Origin: Pseudoxanthomonas sp. SE1
GTDB lineage: Bacteria > Pseudomonadota > Gammaproteobacteria > Xanthomonadales > Xanthomonadaceae
Direction of reading: 5' to 3'
Assembly (NCBI RefSeq): GCF_029542205.1
Contig: NZ_CP113783.1
Coordinates: 3,587,001-3,651,000, forward strand
Length of the DNA stretch: 64,000 bases
Every line of letters starts with the position of its first letter. Position 1 is the first letter of the stretch. Made by a program: the position numbers and the translations under genes. The notes beneath the pieces are model-generated. The model worked only from the letters and a program-made list of their open reading frames with translations, searched no databases and was not told where the DNA came from. This document shows, piece by piece, positions 26,560 through 35,956 of this stretch.

Positions 26560-27576
26560 TCAGCCCGCCTGTTGCGCGGCGTGGGCCGCCTGCGCGGCCT
26601 GCTGGTCGGCGTGGTAGGACGAACGGACCAGGGGGCCGGACGCCACATGGCTGAAGCCCAGCGCGTTGCCGTACAGCTCCAGTTCCTTGAACTCTTCCGG
26701 GGTCCAGTAGCGCAGCACCGGATGGTGGTGGGCCGTGGGCTGCAGGTACTGGCCGATGGTCACCATGTCCACGTCGTGCGCGCGCAGGTCGCGCAGCGTG
26801 GCCTGCACCTGCTCCATGGTTTCGCCCAGCCCCAGCATGATGCCGGACTTGGTGGGCAGGTGCGGGTGCTGCTGCTTGAACCGCTGCAGCAGCGTCAGCG
26901 ACCACTGGTAGTCGGCGCCGGGGCGGACGTTCGGGTACAGGTCCGGCACGGTTTCGATGTTGTGGTTGAACACGTCCGGCGGATTCACCGCCAGGATGTC
27001 CAGCGCGCGGTCCATGCGGCCCTTGCCGCGGAAATCCGGGGTCAGTATCTCGATGCGGGTCGCGGGCGAGTGTTCGCGGATGGCGGCGATGCAGTCGACG
27101 AAATGCTGGGCACCGCCGTCGCGCAGGTCATCGCGATCCACGCTGGTCACCACCACGTACTTCAGGCCCATGTCGGCGACGGTATGCGCAAGGCTCAGCG
27201 GCTCGGACGCGTCGGGCGGCTTCGGACGGCCATGGGCGACGTCGCAGAACGAGCAGCGCCGCGTGCAGACTTCGCCGAGGATCATGAAGGTGGCCGTGCC
27301 ATGGCCGAAGCACTCATGGATGTTCGGGCAGCTGGCTTCTTCGCAGACGGTGACCAGGCGGTTCTCGCGCAGTTTTGCCTTCAGCTTGGCCACCGATCCG
27401 TCGGAAGGGATGCGGACCCGGATCCATGACGGCTTGCGAAGTACCGGCGCGTCCGCGAACTGGACCGGCGAACGCCCGATCTTGTCGCCCCCCAGCTGTT
27501 TGGCGCCCGTCTCCAGGGGAGCAGGCGAAGAACTGACGACCTGGAGCGGAATAACGCGTGCGGGGGTATCGGTCAT
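26560..27576 (-). CDS. lipA: Lipoyl synthase
   Basis: Radical-SAM enzyme of 338 residues that inserts two sulfurs into octanoyl-lipoyl domains. Auxiliary cluster ligands are in [12 protein letters not shown]; the radical-SAM motif is CTRRCSFC; the C-terminal RSSYHAD carries the Ser ligand of the auxiliary cluster. The N-terminus is extended by about 60 residues relative to minimal LipA. lipB, often directly upstream in gammaproteobacteria, is not found in the window; a 485-bp gap lies upstream instead. Confidence 0.95.
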   Translation of the reverse strand: MTDTPARVIPLQVVSSSPAPLETGAKQLGGDKIGRSPVQFADAPVLRKPSWIRVRIPSDGSVAKLKAKLRENRLVTVCEEASCPNIHECFGHGTATFMILGEVCTRRCSFCDVAHGRPKPPDASEPLSLAHTVADMGLKYVVVTSVDRDDLRDGGAQHFVDCIAAIREHSPATRIEILTPDFRGKGRMDRALDILAVNPPDVFNHNIETVPDLYPNVRPGADYQWSLTLLQRFKQQHPHLPTKSGIMLGLGETMEQVQATLRDLRAHDVDMVTIGQYLQPTAHHHPVLRYWTPEEFKELELYGNALGFSHVASGPLVRSSYHADQQAAQAAHAAQQAG

Positions 27577-27758
27577 GGGCCAATTCTACCGCTTTCGCCT
27601 CTCGCCCTCGGGGCACCTCATGTCATCCACCTCCCGACGCATGGGAACGACGCCCGGGCAGAGGCCCTGGGTCACGGCGGGAGGCGATATGACTGCATCG
27701 CGCGTGGGCCGGCATTGCGTAGCGGGCCCGGGGTCCTCGATGTCTGGGCGACAGGCAC

Positions 27759-27793
27759 AAAAAAGCCCGCAATGGCTAGGCCACTGCGGGCTT
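27759..27793 (-). terminator. Intrinsic terminator (minus strand)
   Basis: Read on the minus strand, AAGCCCGCA...TGCGGGCTT forms a 9-bp stem with inner TGGC/GCCA pairing and is followed by TTTTTTG. It lies 270 bp beyond the nearest minus-strand gene end, so it may serve a separate transcript. Confidence 0.8.
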
Positions 27794-27890
27794 GCTCCCT
27801 CCCCCACGTCGGGATGCGGAGCCATCGTGAAGGGTCCGTTACGCGTCTTGCACGCTGCACTGCAAAACAGAACCGGACAGTTCAGCGCAT
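27759..27890 (-). ncRNA. Candidate small RNA ending in the 27.76-kb terminator
   Basis: The gap 27577-28061 holds no credible gene. On the minus strand a hairpin GCTCCGCATCCC..GGGAGC (27794-27822) sits directly before a strong intrinsic terminator, and the flanking DNA is less GC-rich than its surroundings. Such tandem stem-loops separated from any CDS suggest an independent sRNA; the 5' end is a guess. A 62-codon ORF at 27839-28027 (minus) is an alternative product. Confidence 0.3.
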
Positions 27891-28061
27891 ACCCGTGTCA
27901 TGTCACAAATATGAATGGACGCCAAACCCGCGCCACTGCTGCGTGTTACCGATATCAGACCAATTCGGGGGCACTGTGCAGGAATTCCGGTTACGTTCTT
28001 CACTGCATTTACCTGAACAGGCGACATCCTTTCCGGGCGCGCAACGACCGCGCGAGCCGGG

Positions 28062-30254
28062 CTATTCCAGATAGTGGCGGCGGCCGTCGTACCAGGCCCG
28101 GGCCCGGACGAGGTGGAACCTGCGTTGCGCTCCCTGCATCTCCACGCCGACGCTCAACGCACGCCACTTGGCATAGAGGTCACCCTGCCGCTGGGGCCCC
28201 TGCAGCCGCATCCGCGCCCGCATTTCATAGCGGTCATTGCGTGCCTGCAGGCGGTCCAGCACCAGCACATCGTCCTGCCACTGCACGCGCCCGTCGACAT
28301 GTGCCTGTCCCGCATCGACCAGTCTGTAGACCCAGGCCGGGTATTCCTTCTTCCGCGAGAACAGGGCGAGCAGGAAGCCCACGTCCTTCATCGTCACGTC
28401 GGCAAGTCCGCCCGCACTGAGTGGACGATCGATGTCCAGCCGGGCGCGCCCCAGCGTGGCGCGGGCCCACCACCCCGTACGGGTATCGCCATCGGGTTCA
28501 CGGAAACTGACGTTGCGTACCTGCAGCGTGCTGCCGTCGGCCACGAACAGATGGCGCTTCAGGTCGGCCCGGTGCAGGCGCAACGCCAGATCGACATCGC
28601 CCCGAAGCTGGATGCCGGCAAGGAACATGCGCGTGCCCCGCCCGGCGATGCGCAGCGAACCCCGCCCCACCTCGCCGGCGGCATCCAGCGACAGGTCACC
28701 GCTGAGATAGCCGGCACCGCCGTCGAACCGCATGTGGCGCCGCGGCAGGAACGGGTTGTAGACCCGCAGGTCCGGCACCGTGGCATCGTCGAACACCACG
28801 CGCGCCTTCAGCGTCTCGCGCACCCGCCTGCCGTCGTCGGCATTCACCGACAGGCGCAGGTTGCGCCCGCGCACGTACGGCTTGCCCGGTGCTTCAACGG
28901 CGGCGACGTCGAACGTCTCCATCACGGCCTTGAGCCGCGGCAGCAGCTCGCCGCTGTCGCCGGCATCAAGCCGGATGTCCGCGCGGGCGCGCCCACGGAT
29001 CCGGTTGCCCATCACGTCGACGACCGCGTCCACGCCCGGCACTTCGATGCGACTGCCCGGCGCGAGCTTTCCGTCCGCCACCTGCACGTCGGCACTGATC
29101 GCGCCGGCACCGTCGAGCTTCAGCCATGGCGCCTGCGGGAAAAGCCCGGACAACCAGCGAAGCGAATCGAAGTGCCAGGCACCGATCACATGGCCCGAGG
29201 TACGTGGCAGGAGACTGGCGAAGTCGCGCACAGGCACGCGCCGGCCGCGCAGACGCACGTCCGCCTCCACCGCCAGCCTGCCATCGGCCTGCGGCGGCAC
29301 CGTCGCCTTGATCGCGATGTCCTGGTCCACGGCCACATCGATGCCCAGGATGTCATTGCGCACCGCGCCCGCGATGTCGTTGCCGGCGACGGCCATCGTC
29401 CATTGCGCGCGGCCACCCGGCGCGAGCAGGCCACGCTCGAACGCCAGGGCGATGTCCGCCCTGCCTTCGCCAGGCACCAGCCTGACCGCCACCTCGCCAC
29501 GCGGACTGACGGCCACGTTCAAACCGGACGTGCGGCCGCCGAGCCTCAGGTCCAGCCGCGTCTTGAGCAGCTTGTCGAGCCCGGCGGCCTCCTCGCGCCG
29601 ATGCCGATCGAGGGCGAAGCCGGCATGCAGGGTCGTCTCGCGCAACACCTCGGCGCCCTCGCGGGTCACCCGTGCGCCGGTCATGTCGAACGTCGAGGGC
29701 GTCAGTTCCATCGGTCCACCGCGCAACTGCTTGTAGAACCCGACCTGGGCGCGGCCTTCGCCTTCGAGCACCCACGCATCGAATGCGCCACGACGCACCG
29801 AATCGCTGGCGATGCGGTCGAACTGGAGCTCCCAACCGCCCGCGCGCGGTGGTGGCGGTGCCAGTTCGCCTGCGGCACGCCGGACTGCGCCACGGACGTC
29901 GTCCGCGCGCACCTCGGGCACATGCAGCCGGCGCGAAAGCAGCGGCCACAATGCGATGCGGCCTTCCACGCGCGTGGCTTGCGCGTTCCAGGCGATGCGC
30001 CGCGCCTGACCTTGCAGGGTGACATCGGTCAGGCTCACCCGCCCCGGCCACCAGGTACTGCCGGATGCCCACTGCATCCGGAAACGTTCCGGCTTGCGGT
30101 TCAGGGCGGCTTCGCCCAGCGCCGTGTTGAGGAACACATTGCCTGCGAGCAGATAGAGCGCATAAGGAGCGAAGAGGGCCAGCAGCCCCCACTGCAGCCA
30201 GCACAGGGGTTTACCGCGAAGGGATGTCCTTTCCATCCGCACAGGATGCCGCAT
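28062..30254 (-). CDS. AsmA/TamB-like envelope protein (YdbH-type candidate)
   Basis: Predicted 730-residue protein with one N-terminal membrane anchor (LQWGLLALFAPYALYLLAGNVFL) and otherwise a long series of beta-strands with repeated patterns such as G.L....D and V.DV.LR, typical of AsmA/TamB/YdbH proteins that bridge the inner and outer membranes and move lipids. Landmarks include ASGSTWWPGRVSLTDVTL near the start. Family membership is judged from architecture, so function is inference. The start could also be the internal Met seven codons later. Confidence 0.55.
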   Translation of the reverse strand: MRHPVRMERTSLRGKPLCWLQWGLLALFAPYALYLLAGNVFLNTALGEAALNRKPERFRMQWASGSTWWPGRVSLTDVTLQGQARRIAWNAQATRVEGRIALWPLLSRRLHVPEVRADDVRGAVRRAAGELAPPPPRAGGWELQFDRIASDSVRRGAFDAWVLEGEGRAQVGFYKQLRGGPMELTPSTFDMTGARVTREGAEVLRETTLHAGFALDRHRREEAAGLDKLLKTRLDLRLGGRTSGLNVAVSPRGEVAVRLVPGEGRADIALAFERGLLAPGGRAQWTMAVAGNDIAGAVRNDILGIDVAVDQDIAIKATVPPQADGRLAVEADVRLRGRRVPVRDFASLLPRTSGHVIGAWHFDSLRWLSGLFPQAPWLKLDGAGAISADVQVADGKLAPGSRIEVPGVDAVVDVMGNRIRGRARADIRLDAGDSGELLPRLKAVMETFDVAAVEAPGKPYVRGRNLRLSVNADDGRRVRETLKARVVFDDATVPDLRVYNPFLPRRHMRFDGGAGYLSGDLSLDAAGEVGRGSLRIAGRGTRMFLAGIQLRGDVDLALRLHRADLKRHLFVADGSTLQVRNVSFREPDGDTRTGWWARATLGRARLDIDRPLSAGGLADVTMKDVGFLLALFSRKKEYPAWVYRLVDAGQAHVDGRVQWQDDVLVLDRLQARNDRYEMRARMRLQGPQRQGDLYAKWRALSVGVEMQGAQRRFHLVRARAWYDGRRHYLE

Positions 30255-30284
30255 CCACGCCCCGGCAAGAACAGCGGCATGGAA

Positions 30285-31802
30285 TCAAGCGGCGGCAAAG
30301 TGGCCATGGAAGCCCAACGGCACGGTATACGGCAGCCACGCCTGGGCAACAGGTCCCGCTTCCACGCGGCCCGCATCGAGCACCGCGATGCCGCTGCGGC
30401 CACGCGCGGCATCCAGCAGCGTGCCCACCAGCCAGCCGTCGTCGGGGCGCGTGCTGCCGGGACGCGGCACGAACAGGTGCTCTTCCACCAGCACGTCGCG
30501 ACCATAGTCATGTACCTGGTGCCGGTCACGCGCCACATCGAAAGCGCCGACGCCGTTGAAGTACGGCGCGGTCGAAGCGCTCGCGTGCACGGGCGCGTAC
30601 AGCCGCGCGGGGCCGCGGGACAGCGTGCGCGCATCGAACACGGGAAACTCGATGCCGGCGACGCCCGTCTCCTGCCAGCGGGCATCGCCACGGCGCAGGT
30701 CGAGCACGAGTTCACGCAACGGCCCCTTTCCGCCATGCACATCGCCATCGCCGTTCATCGCCGCCTTCAAGGGCGAGCGTGCCTCTTCCACATCCGGATG
30801 CTGCACAGCGCGCAGCACGATGCGGCCATCGCGCTCGTACGCATCGCCGAAATGATAGATCGCCGCGAAGTCGGCCTCGAACCAGCGCGCCTGCGCCGGC
30901 GCGTGCTTGTCCACCACCGCGATGCGCAGCGGCTGGTCCGGCCTGAAGCGCAGGCGCTCGAAGAACGCACCGGCACCGTCCAGGTAGCGGAACGGGATCA
31001 GGACAAACACCAGATGGCGATCGGTCATCGCGAAACTGTGCAGATAGCCGGGCACGGGTGTCTCCAGCACGTCGGCCGACGCCAGCGTACCGTCGCGGCC
31101 GATGTGCCACACCACCAGGCCGTTGCCGCCCATCATCGAGATGGAGCCGAAATTCCACACCGAGCCGTCTCGGTCCACCAGCGGATGCGCCGAGAACGGG
31201 ATCGCCGCCAGGTCCGCCCGCCACGTCACCGGGCCGAGCGTGGTCAGCTGGTCGGGATCCAGTTCGAACGCAGAGCCGGCCTCGCACAGCGCGAACAGGC
31301 GGCCATTGATCATCGTCACCGAAGTGTTGGCCGCGTTCGCATCGTCGTTGTTGCGGATCGGCTGCATGTCCGGAACGGACGTGCCGGCGACGGGGTACAG
31401 GAACCGCCCGGCCGCCTGTTCGCGGGTGAACTTGGGCGTGGCCACCATGCGCGCGCGATGGGTCAGCGTGCCATCACCGTTGAAGCGCCACCCGTGGACC
31501 ATGCCGTCGCCATCGAACCAGTGCTCGTAGCGGAAGCCCGCGCGCTCGGTCCAGGCGGGCCCATTGCGGTACAGCGTGCCGCTGAATCCCGTCGGCAGCC
31601 GTCCTTCGACCTGCACGGTTTCCGGGCCCAGGGTTTCGGACTGCACCGACTTCCAGCCGGCCAGCCACCGGTGTTCCCGCAGGCCGGCGGCGAAGCGGGC
31701 GGGATCGGCGGCCAGCGCGTCCTGGCCGCGCAGCAAGGCCGGCGCGATGGCGAGCGCGGTGGCTCCGGACAGGAGGTTGCGAAGGAAGCGACGGCGTTCC
31801 AT
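30285..31802 (-). CDS. Tat-exported carotenoid oxygenase family protein
   Basis: Predicted 505-residue iron(II) dioxygenase with the seven-bladed propeller pattern of carotenoid/lignostilbene oxygenases: LPTGFSGTLYRNGPAWTE and HWFDGDGMVHGWRF near residues 65-100, SAHPLVDRDGSVWNFG, GYLHSFAMTDRH and the final GFHGHF, each holding a candidate Fe-ligand His. The N-terminus MERRRFLRNLLSGATAL looks like a Tat signal, so the enzyme probably acts in the periplasm. The start lies 11 bp from the end of the DUF2141 gene. Likely substrates are carotenoids or stilbenes; none can be assigned. Confidence 0.85.
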   Translation of the reverse strand: MERRRFLRNLLSGATALAIAPALLRGQDALAADPARFAAGLREHRWLAGWKSVQSETLGPETVQVEGRLPTGFSGTLYRNGPAWTERAGFRYEHWFDGDGMVHGWRFNGDGTLTHRARMVATPKFTREQAAGRFLYPVAGTSVPDMQPIRNNDDANAANTSVTMINGRLFALCEAGSAFELDPDQLTTLGPVTWRADLAAIPFSAHPLVDRDGSVWNFGSISMMGGNGLVVWHIGRDGTLASADVLETPVPGYLHSFAMTDRHLVFVLIPFRYLDGAGAFFERLRFRPDQPLRIAVVDKHAPAQARWFEADFAAIYHFGDAYERDGRIVLRAVQHPDVEEARSPLKAAMNGDGDVHGGKGPLRELVLDLRRGDARWQETGVAGIEFPVFDARTLSRGPARLYAPVHASASTAPYFNGVGAFDVARDRHQVHDYGRDVLVEEHLFVPRPGSTRPDDGWLVGTLLDAARGRSGIAVLDAGRVEAGPVAQAWLPYTVPLGFHGHFAAA

Positions 31803-31813
31803 GGCCTCGCTCC

Positions 31814-32248
31814 TCAGTGCAGCGCGATGTCGATGGCGACATCCTGCGTACCGATGTCGAAACGGGCCTCGTCCCAGGTCGGCTTGCGCATCACGCGCGG
31901 ATTGTTGCTGAAGCCGTAGCCTTCGGTCGGCATGCCGATCATGTTGCTGTCGAGCTTGCCGTTGCCGTTCTCGTCGTGCGTGACCATCACCGCGTATGTG
32001 CCGGGTTTGACGTCCTTGAAGACAAACGTGGCTTGCGGACCGGCAGGCGTCGCAGTGGTCGCCTGCACCGGCCGCGCCTTGCCGTCCCACCCTTCCGAAG
32101 AATCGACCAGGGCCGCTTTCACCAAACCGGTCTGCGCGCGCACATCGCGCAGCACGACGGTCAGGTCGGCGGCCAGGGCGCCGGGCGCGCAGGCACTGGC
32201 GGCGATCAGGGTGGCGAAGATGAGCGTGTGTCGGGCGAAGCGGTCCAT
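31814..32248 (-). CDS. DUF2141 secreted protein
   Basis: Small secreted protein of 144 residues. The signal peptide ends near ACAPGALAADL. The mature part has the DUF2141 pattern: VKAALVDS, FKDVKPGTYAVMVTHDENGNGKLDSN and GYGFSNN. It is the first gene of the pair with the carotenoid oxygenase. DUF2141 proteins often accompany carotenoid metabolism genes, which fits, but their role is unknown. The Cys in ASACAPG could make it a lipoprotein, though the lipobox is imperfect. Confidence 0.78.
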   Translation of the reverse strand: MDRFARHTLIFATLIAASACAPGALAADLTVVLRDVRAQTGLVKAALVDSSEGWDGKARPVQATTATPAGPQATFVFKDVKPGTYAVMVTHDENGNGKLDSNMIGMPTEGYGFSNNPRVMRKPTWDEARFDIGTQDVAIDIALH

Positions 32249-32345
32249 GGCGGACTCCGGCGGCGGGAATGTGGCGCCAGTCTGCGAGGCGTGCCCACGC
32301 CGTGTCAGTTGCCACCCGTCATCCGTCGGACCTGCCGGAAGTCAC

Positions 32346-34700
32346 TCATGCCTGCATCGCCATCCCGAGCTCCCGCGCCGCCACGGGCCGGCCCAACAGG
32401 AATCCCTGCACCGACATGCAGCCCAGCGCACGCAGGGCTTCAAGCTGTTGTTCGTTCTCCACGCCCTCCGCCGTGACCGACAGTTCCAGGGCATCCGAGA
32501 GCTGGATGATCGCCGCGATGATCGACCGGGTGGTGTCGCGGGTCTCCTGCTGCAGTCCGGCCGCGAACGACTGGTCGAGCTTGATATGGTCGAACGGCAA
32601 CTCGCGCAGTTGCGCCATCGACGAATAGCCCACGCCGAAATCATCGATGGCGATACGGATGCCAACCCCCCTGAGCCGCGCCAGGGCCTGCCGGACAGAG
32701 GCGGGATCCTTCGCGAGCGCAGATTCGGTGATCTCCAGTTCCAGCCGGTCCGCCGGCAAGCCCACGCGATGCAGGATGTCGAGCACCGAGGGCACGAAGG
32801 GTGGCCATGCCAGCTGGACGGCCGACACGTTGACCGCCAGCGACGTGGTGCTGCTCCAGGCCAGCGCATCGCGACAGGCGCGCTCCAGCACCCACATGCC
32901 GATGGGAACGATCAGGCCGGACTCCTCGGCGGCGGGAATGAAATCCGCGGGACTGATGCGCCCATGCAGCGGGTGCCTCCATCGCGCCAGCGCTTCGTAA
33001 CCACGTACCTGCAGGGTATCGGCAGCATGCAACGCCATGTAGTCGATCTCGAGCTGGCCGTTGTCGGCCGCGACCGCCAGGTCGCTGACCAGCGCCAGGC
33101 GCTCGCGCACGTGCTCGCTCATCCGCGGCTCGTACAGGCGGACGGTATCGCGGCCTTCGCCCTTGGCGACATACAGGGCGGTGTCGGCACGCCGCAGGAG
33201 TTCATCCAGCGGCTCGACGGAAGCCGGGAACAGCGCTACGCCAATGCTCGCCCTGACATCGATCCTGAACCCGTTGACCCACTCCGGCTGGCGCAGGACC
33301 TGCAACACATGGTCGAGGCAGCGCAGCGCGACCTGCGCGGCCGACGCCGCCGGCAGGTCGCGCAGCAGCAGGGCGAATTCATCGCCTCCCAGGCGCGCCA
33401 GCGCATCGCCCGGACGGCACACCTGCTGCAGGCGCCGCGCGACGGTGCACAGCAGCTGGTCGCCCACCATGTGGCCGAGGCTGTCATTGACGTTCTTGAA
33501 ATTGTCCAGATCGATCAGGGCCAGCGCCGCACGGGTATCGTCGCGGCCCCGGGGCGCCTGTGCGAGGAACTGCCGGCGATTGGGCAGGCCCGTCAACGCA
33601 TCGTGATGGGCGAGGTGGTGGAGATGCCGTTCGCGCTGCAGCGCCTCCACTTCGCGCAGCCTCGCGTCGGACACGTCGCAGCCCACGCCACGCCAACCGG
33701 TCCAGGTGCCTGCCTGGGTGTGCACCGGCCGCGCACTGATACTCCAACTGCGCGGTTCGCGACCGACGACGGCCTCCACCACCACCCCTGAAAAGGCCTG
33801 CGGAGACTGCAGGCTGGATTGCAGCGCATCCACGCCGACATGCCGGTCGCTGCCCACCTCCAGCAACCGTCGCGGTGCGAACAGGGCGGGCAGCGTGCGT
33901 CCTTCCAGTCTGCCGCCCGCCTGCCCCAGCACCTGCGCCAATCGTGGCCCCACGCGGACGAGCACGCCCTCCCGGTCGCTCTCCCACAGCCAGTCGTTCG
34001 CATTGCTTTCGAACTCGCGCAGCAACAGGCCGATGATCTGCTGCTGCCGTTCGGCCGCCATCTCGGCTTCGATACGCCTCACCAGCGTGCGCGAAATGAA
34101 CAACAAGGCAATCGTCAGCATCACGGCGTAGCAGCACAACTGCGCGATGGTCATCCCCTGCGCCAGGAATTCCAGCTGGCCCACCATCAGGCAGGCCGCG
34201 ACGGTCAGGATGACCAGCCACAGGAATGCCACCAGCGGCGCCGTGATGCCCACCAGCACGCCCGTGGCAATCAGACCCGGCGTGTACGCGGCCAGCAGCA
34301 GTCGGCTGCCGTCACTCGCTGCCAGCGGCGCAGCGAGATACAGGCCGGCGCCGCATGCGCACGCGCACAGGACGCACCAGAACGCGGACAGCCCGAGGTC
34401 GCCGTTCGTGAAAGCGGTCCTGTCCCTGCCATCCGCCCGCCGGAGGCGACTGACGGCATGCCCGGCCCATCCGAGGTGCGTGACCAGCAGGCACAGCACC
34501 CATGCCTGCCATGCATGTCCGGCAAGGAACGGCGCCATGACATAAGCCACCCCCGCGCCGGTCAGCAGATTGGAGGCCACGTACCACGGGACTACCCGGA
34601 ACAGATGGCGGAGCTGTCGATCCAGCAGCACCGCCTGCGCTTCCGCATCGGCATCGGGCAGCGCCCAGCACCTGCGCACGTCCTCCCACAACGTCGGCAT
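32346..34700 (-). CDS. Membrane GGDEF-EAL cyclic-di-GMP signalling protein with PAS
   Basis: Predicted 784-residue protein. Six or seven transmembrane helices occupy about 35-205, a PAS-like domain lies at about 215-345, GGDEF at about 355-520 and EAL at about 530-780. The cyclase motif is intact (RLGGDEFALLL) with an inhibitory I-site RPGD exactly five residues before it. EAL catalytic residues appear complete: YEALARW, NVSAVQL, LEITES, DDFGVGYS, IKLDQSF, AEGVENE and VQGFLLGRP. However, the usual YQP substrate-contact motif reads YMA. Probably bifunctional or mainly one activity; monocistronic. Confidence 0.9.
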   Translation of the reverse strand: MPTLWEDVRRCWALPDADAEAQAVLLDRQLRHLFRVVPWYVASNLLTGAGVAYVMAPFLAGHAWQAWVLCLLVTHLGWAGHAVSRLRRADGRDRTAFTNGDLGLSAFWCVLCACACGAGLYLAAPLAASDGSRLLLAAYTPGLIATGVLVGITAPLVAFLWLVILTVAACLMVGQLEFLAQGMTIAQLCCYAVMLTIALLFISRTLVRRIEAEMAAERQQQIIGLLLREFESNANDWLWESDREGVLVRVGPRLAQVLGQAGGRLEGRTLPALFAPRRLLEVGSDRHVGVDALQSSLQSPQAFSGVVVEAVVGREPRSWSISARPVHTQAGTWTGWRGVGCDVSDARLREVEALQRERHLHHLAHHDALTGLPNRRQFLAQAPRGRDDTRAALALIDLDNFKNVNDSLGHMVGDQLLCTVARRLQQVCRPGDALARLGGDEFALLLRDLPAASAAQVALRCLDHVLQVLRQPEWVNGFRIDVRASIGVALFPASVEPLDELLRRADTALYVAKGEGRDTVRLYEPRMSEHVRERLALVSDLAVAADNGQLEIDYMALHAADTLQVRGYEALARWRHPLHGRISPADFIPAAEESGLIVPIGMWVLERACRDALAWSSTTSLAVNVSAVQLAWPPFVPSVLDILHRVGLPADRLELEITESALAKDPASVRQALARLRGVGIRIAIDDFGVGYSSMAQLRELPFDHIKLDQSFAAGLQQETRDTTRSIIAAIIQLSDALELSVTAEGVENEQQLEALRALGCMSVQGFLLGRPVAARELGMAMQA

Positions 34701-34815
34701 ATCCCTCTCCCGCTGGGCCTGAGGACGACGCGGCGAAGACCGGCGTTGCGGCGACAGGACCCATCGACCCTATCGCCGCGGCGGTGCCGGAAAGGACACT
34801 GTTCGAGGCGCTGCG

Positions 34816-35883
34816 TTACGCCGCCTTGGCCAGCGAGCGCCGGGACCGCACGGCCAGCGCCAACCGCTGCAGCACGTCGGCCGAGGCCTCCCAGTCCAGG
34901 CATCCATCGGTGATGCTTTGCCCATGAACCAGCGGCTTGCCGGCGACCAGTTCCTGCCGTCCGCCCACCAGATGGCTCTCCACCATCACGCCGACGATGC
35001 GCTTTTCACCCGCACGCAGCTGGGTGGCGATGTCGTCGATCACCGCCGGCTGGTTGTCGGGGTTCTTGCCGCTGTTGGCATGGCTGGCATCGACCATCAG
35101 GCGCGCCGGCAGGCCTGCCTTGGCCAGCACCTGGCTCGCCGCCTCGATACTGTCGGCATCGAAGTTCGGCGTTTTCCCGCCGCGCAGGATCACGTGGCAG
35201 TCCGGGTTGCCCGCCGTCGCCGCGATGGCGGAACGCCCTTCCTTCGTCACGGCCAGGAAATGATGTGGATGCGACGCCGCCCCCACCGCGTCCACCGCGA
35301 TCCTGACGTTGCCGTCGGTCCCGTTCTTGAACCCCACTGGACACGACAGGCCGCTGGCCATCTCGCGGTGCACCTGGCTTTCGGTCGTGCGCGCCCCGAT
35401 CGCACCCCACGCCACCAGATCGCTGATGTACTGCGGCGAGATGGTGTCGAGGTATTCGCAACCCGCCGGCAGGCCGAGGGCATTGATGTCGCGCAGCAGG
35501 GCGCGCGCCAGCCGCAGTCCACGATTGATGTCGAAGCTGCCGTCCAGCGCCGGGTCGTTGATCAGCCCCTTCCAGCCCACGGTGGTGCGCGGTTTCTCGA
35601 AGTACACGCGCATGACGATTTCCAGCTCGCCGGCCAGCGCGTCGCGCAACGGCTTCAGCCGGTTCGCGTACTCCATCGCCGATACAGGGTCATGGATCGA
35701 GCAGGGGCCGATCACCACGATCAGGCGATCATCGCGTCCGTGCAGGATGTGGTGCAGCGCGCCGCGCGCGTCGGACACGGTCTGCGACACCGCATCGTCG
35801 CAGGGCAGTTCGCCGATCACGGCGGCGGGCGTCACCAGCTCATCGAGTTTGCGGATGCGCAGGTCGTCGGTATGGGGGGGCAT
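34816..35883 (-). CDS. aroG: Class I 3-deoxy-7-phosphoheptulonate (DAHP) synthase
   Basis: First enzyme of the shikimate pathway, joining phosphoenolpyruvate and erythrose 4-phosphate; 355 residues. Family blocks are VVIGPCSIHDP, MRVYFEKPRTTVGWKGLINDP, GARTTESQVHREMASGLS, GFKNGTDGN and MVDASHANSGKN. An ATG at 35883 is used because GGAGA precedes it and the upstream open frame passes through a terminator. Which amino acid feedback-inhibits it is not clear. Expression is probably controlled by the leader peptide and terminator directly upstream. Confidence 0.93.
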   Translation of the reverse strand: MPPHTDDLRIRKLDELVTPAAVIGELPCDDAVSQTVSDARGALHHILHGRDDRLIVVIGPCSIHDPVSAMEYANRLKPLRDALAGELEIVMRVYFEKPRTTVGWKGLINDPALDGSFDINRGLRLARALLRDINALGLPAGCEYLDTISPQYISDLVAWGAIGARTTESQVHREMASGLSCPVGFKNGTDGNVRIAVDAVGAASHPHHFLAVTKEGRSAIAATAGNPDCHVILRGGKTPNFDADSIEAASQVLAKAGLPARLMVDASHANSGKNPDNQPAVIDDIATQLRAGEKRIVGVMVESHLVGGRQELVAGKPLVHGQSITDGCLDWEASADVLQRLALAVRSRRSLAKAA

Positions 35884-35901
35884 GGGGGTTCTCCGGGTCA
35901 A

Positions 35902-35931
35902 CAAAAAAGCCGCCAGGTTCGCTGGCGGCTT
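35902..35931 (-). terminator. Attenuator terminator ahead of aroG
   Basis: On the minus strand AAGCCGCCAG-CGAAC-CTGGCGGCTT forms a 10-bp stem followed by a run of six T. It lies between the leader peptide stop and the aroG start, the classical position of an attenuator. The leader segment GGCGG (35980-35984) could pair with its CCGCC arm as an antiterminator. Confidence 0.85.
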
Positions 35932-35956
35932 CAAGGGGATTCTTCTGGTGTCTTAC

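Noticed and set aside
23792..26617. A 941-codon open frame antisense to prc
   Set aside because: Shadow of the prc gene; composition is biased and no family motif is seen.
27839..28027. A 62-codon minus-strand ORF in the lipA upstream gap
   Set aside because: No ribosome site or recognisable motif; kept only as an alternative to the sRNA proposal.
27577..28061. Expected lipB upstream of lipA
   Set aside because: No frame in this gap encodes octanoyltransferase motifs; lipB must be elsewhere.
28074..31919. A 1281-codon open frame antisense to the AsmA-like and carotenoid oxygenase genes
   Set aside because: It is His/Gln/Arg-rich with no domain logic, mirrors the codon pattern of the minus-strand genes and is a high-GC shadow frame.
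35884..35934. Upstream Met extension of aroG
   Set aside because: It would be encoded across the attenuator terminator, while the ATG at 35883 has a good ribosome site.
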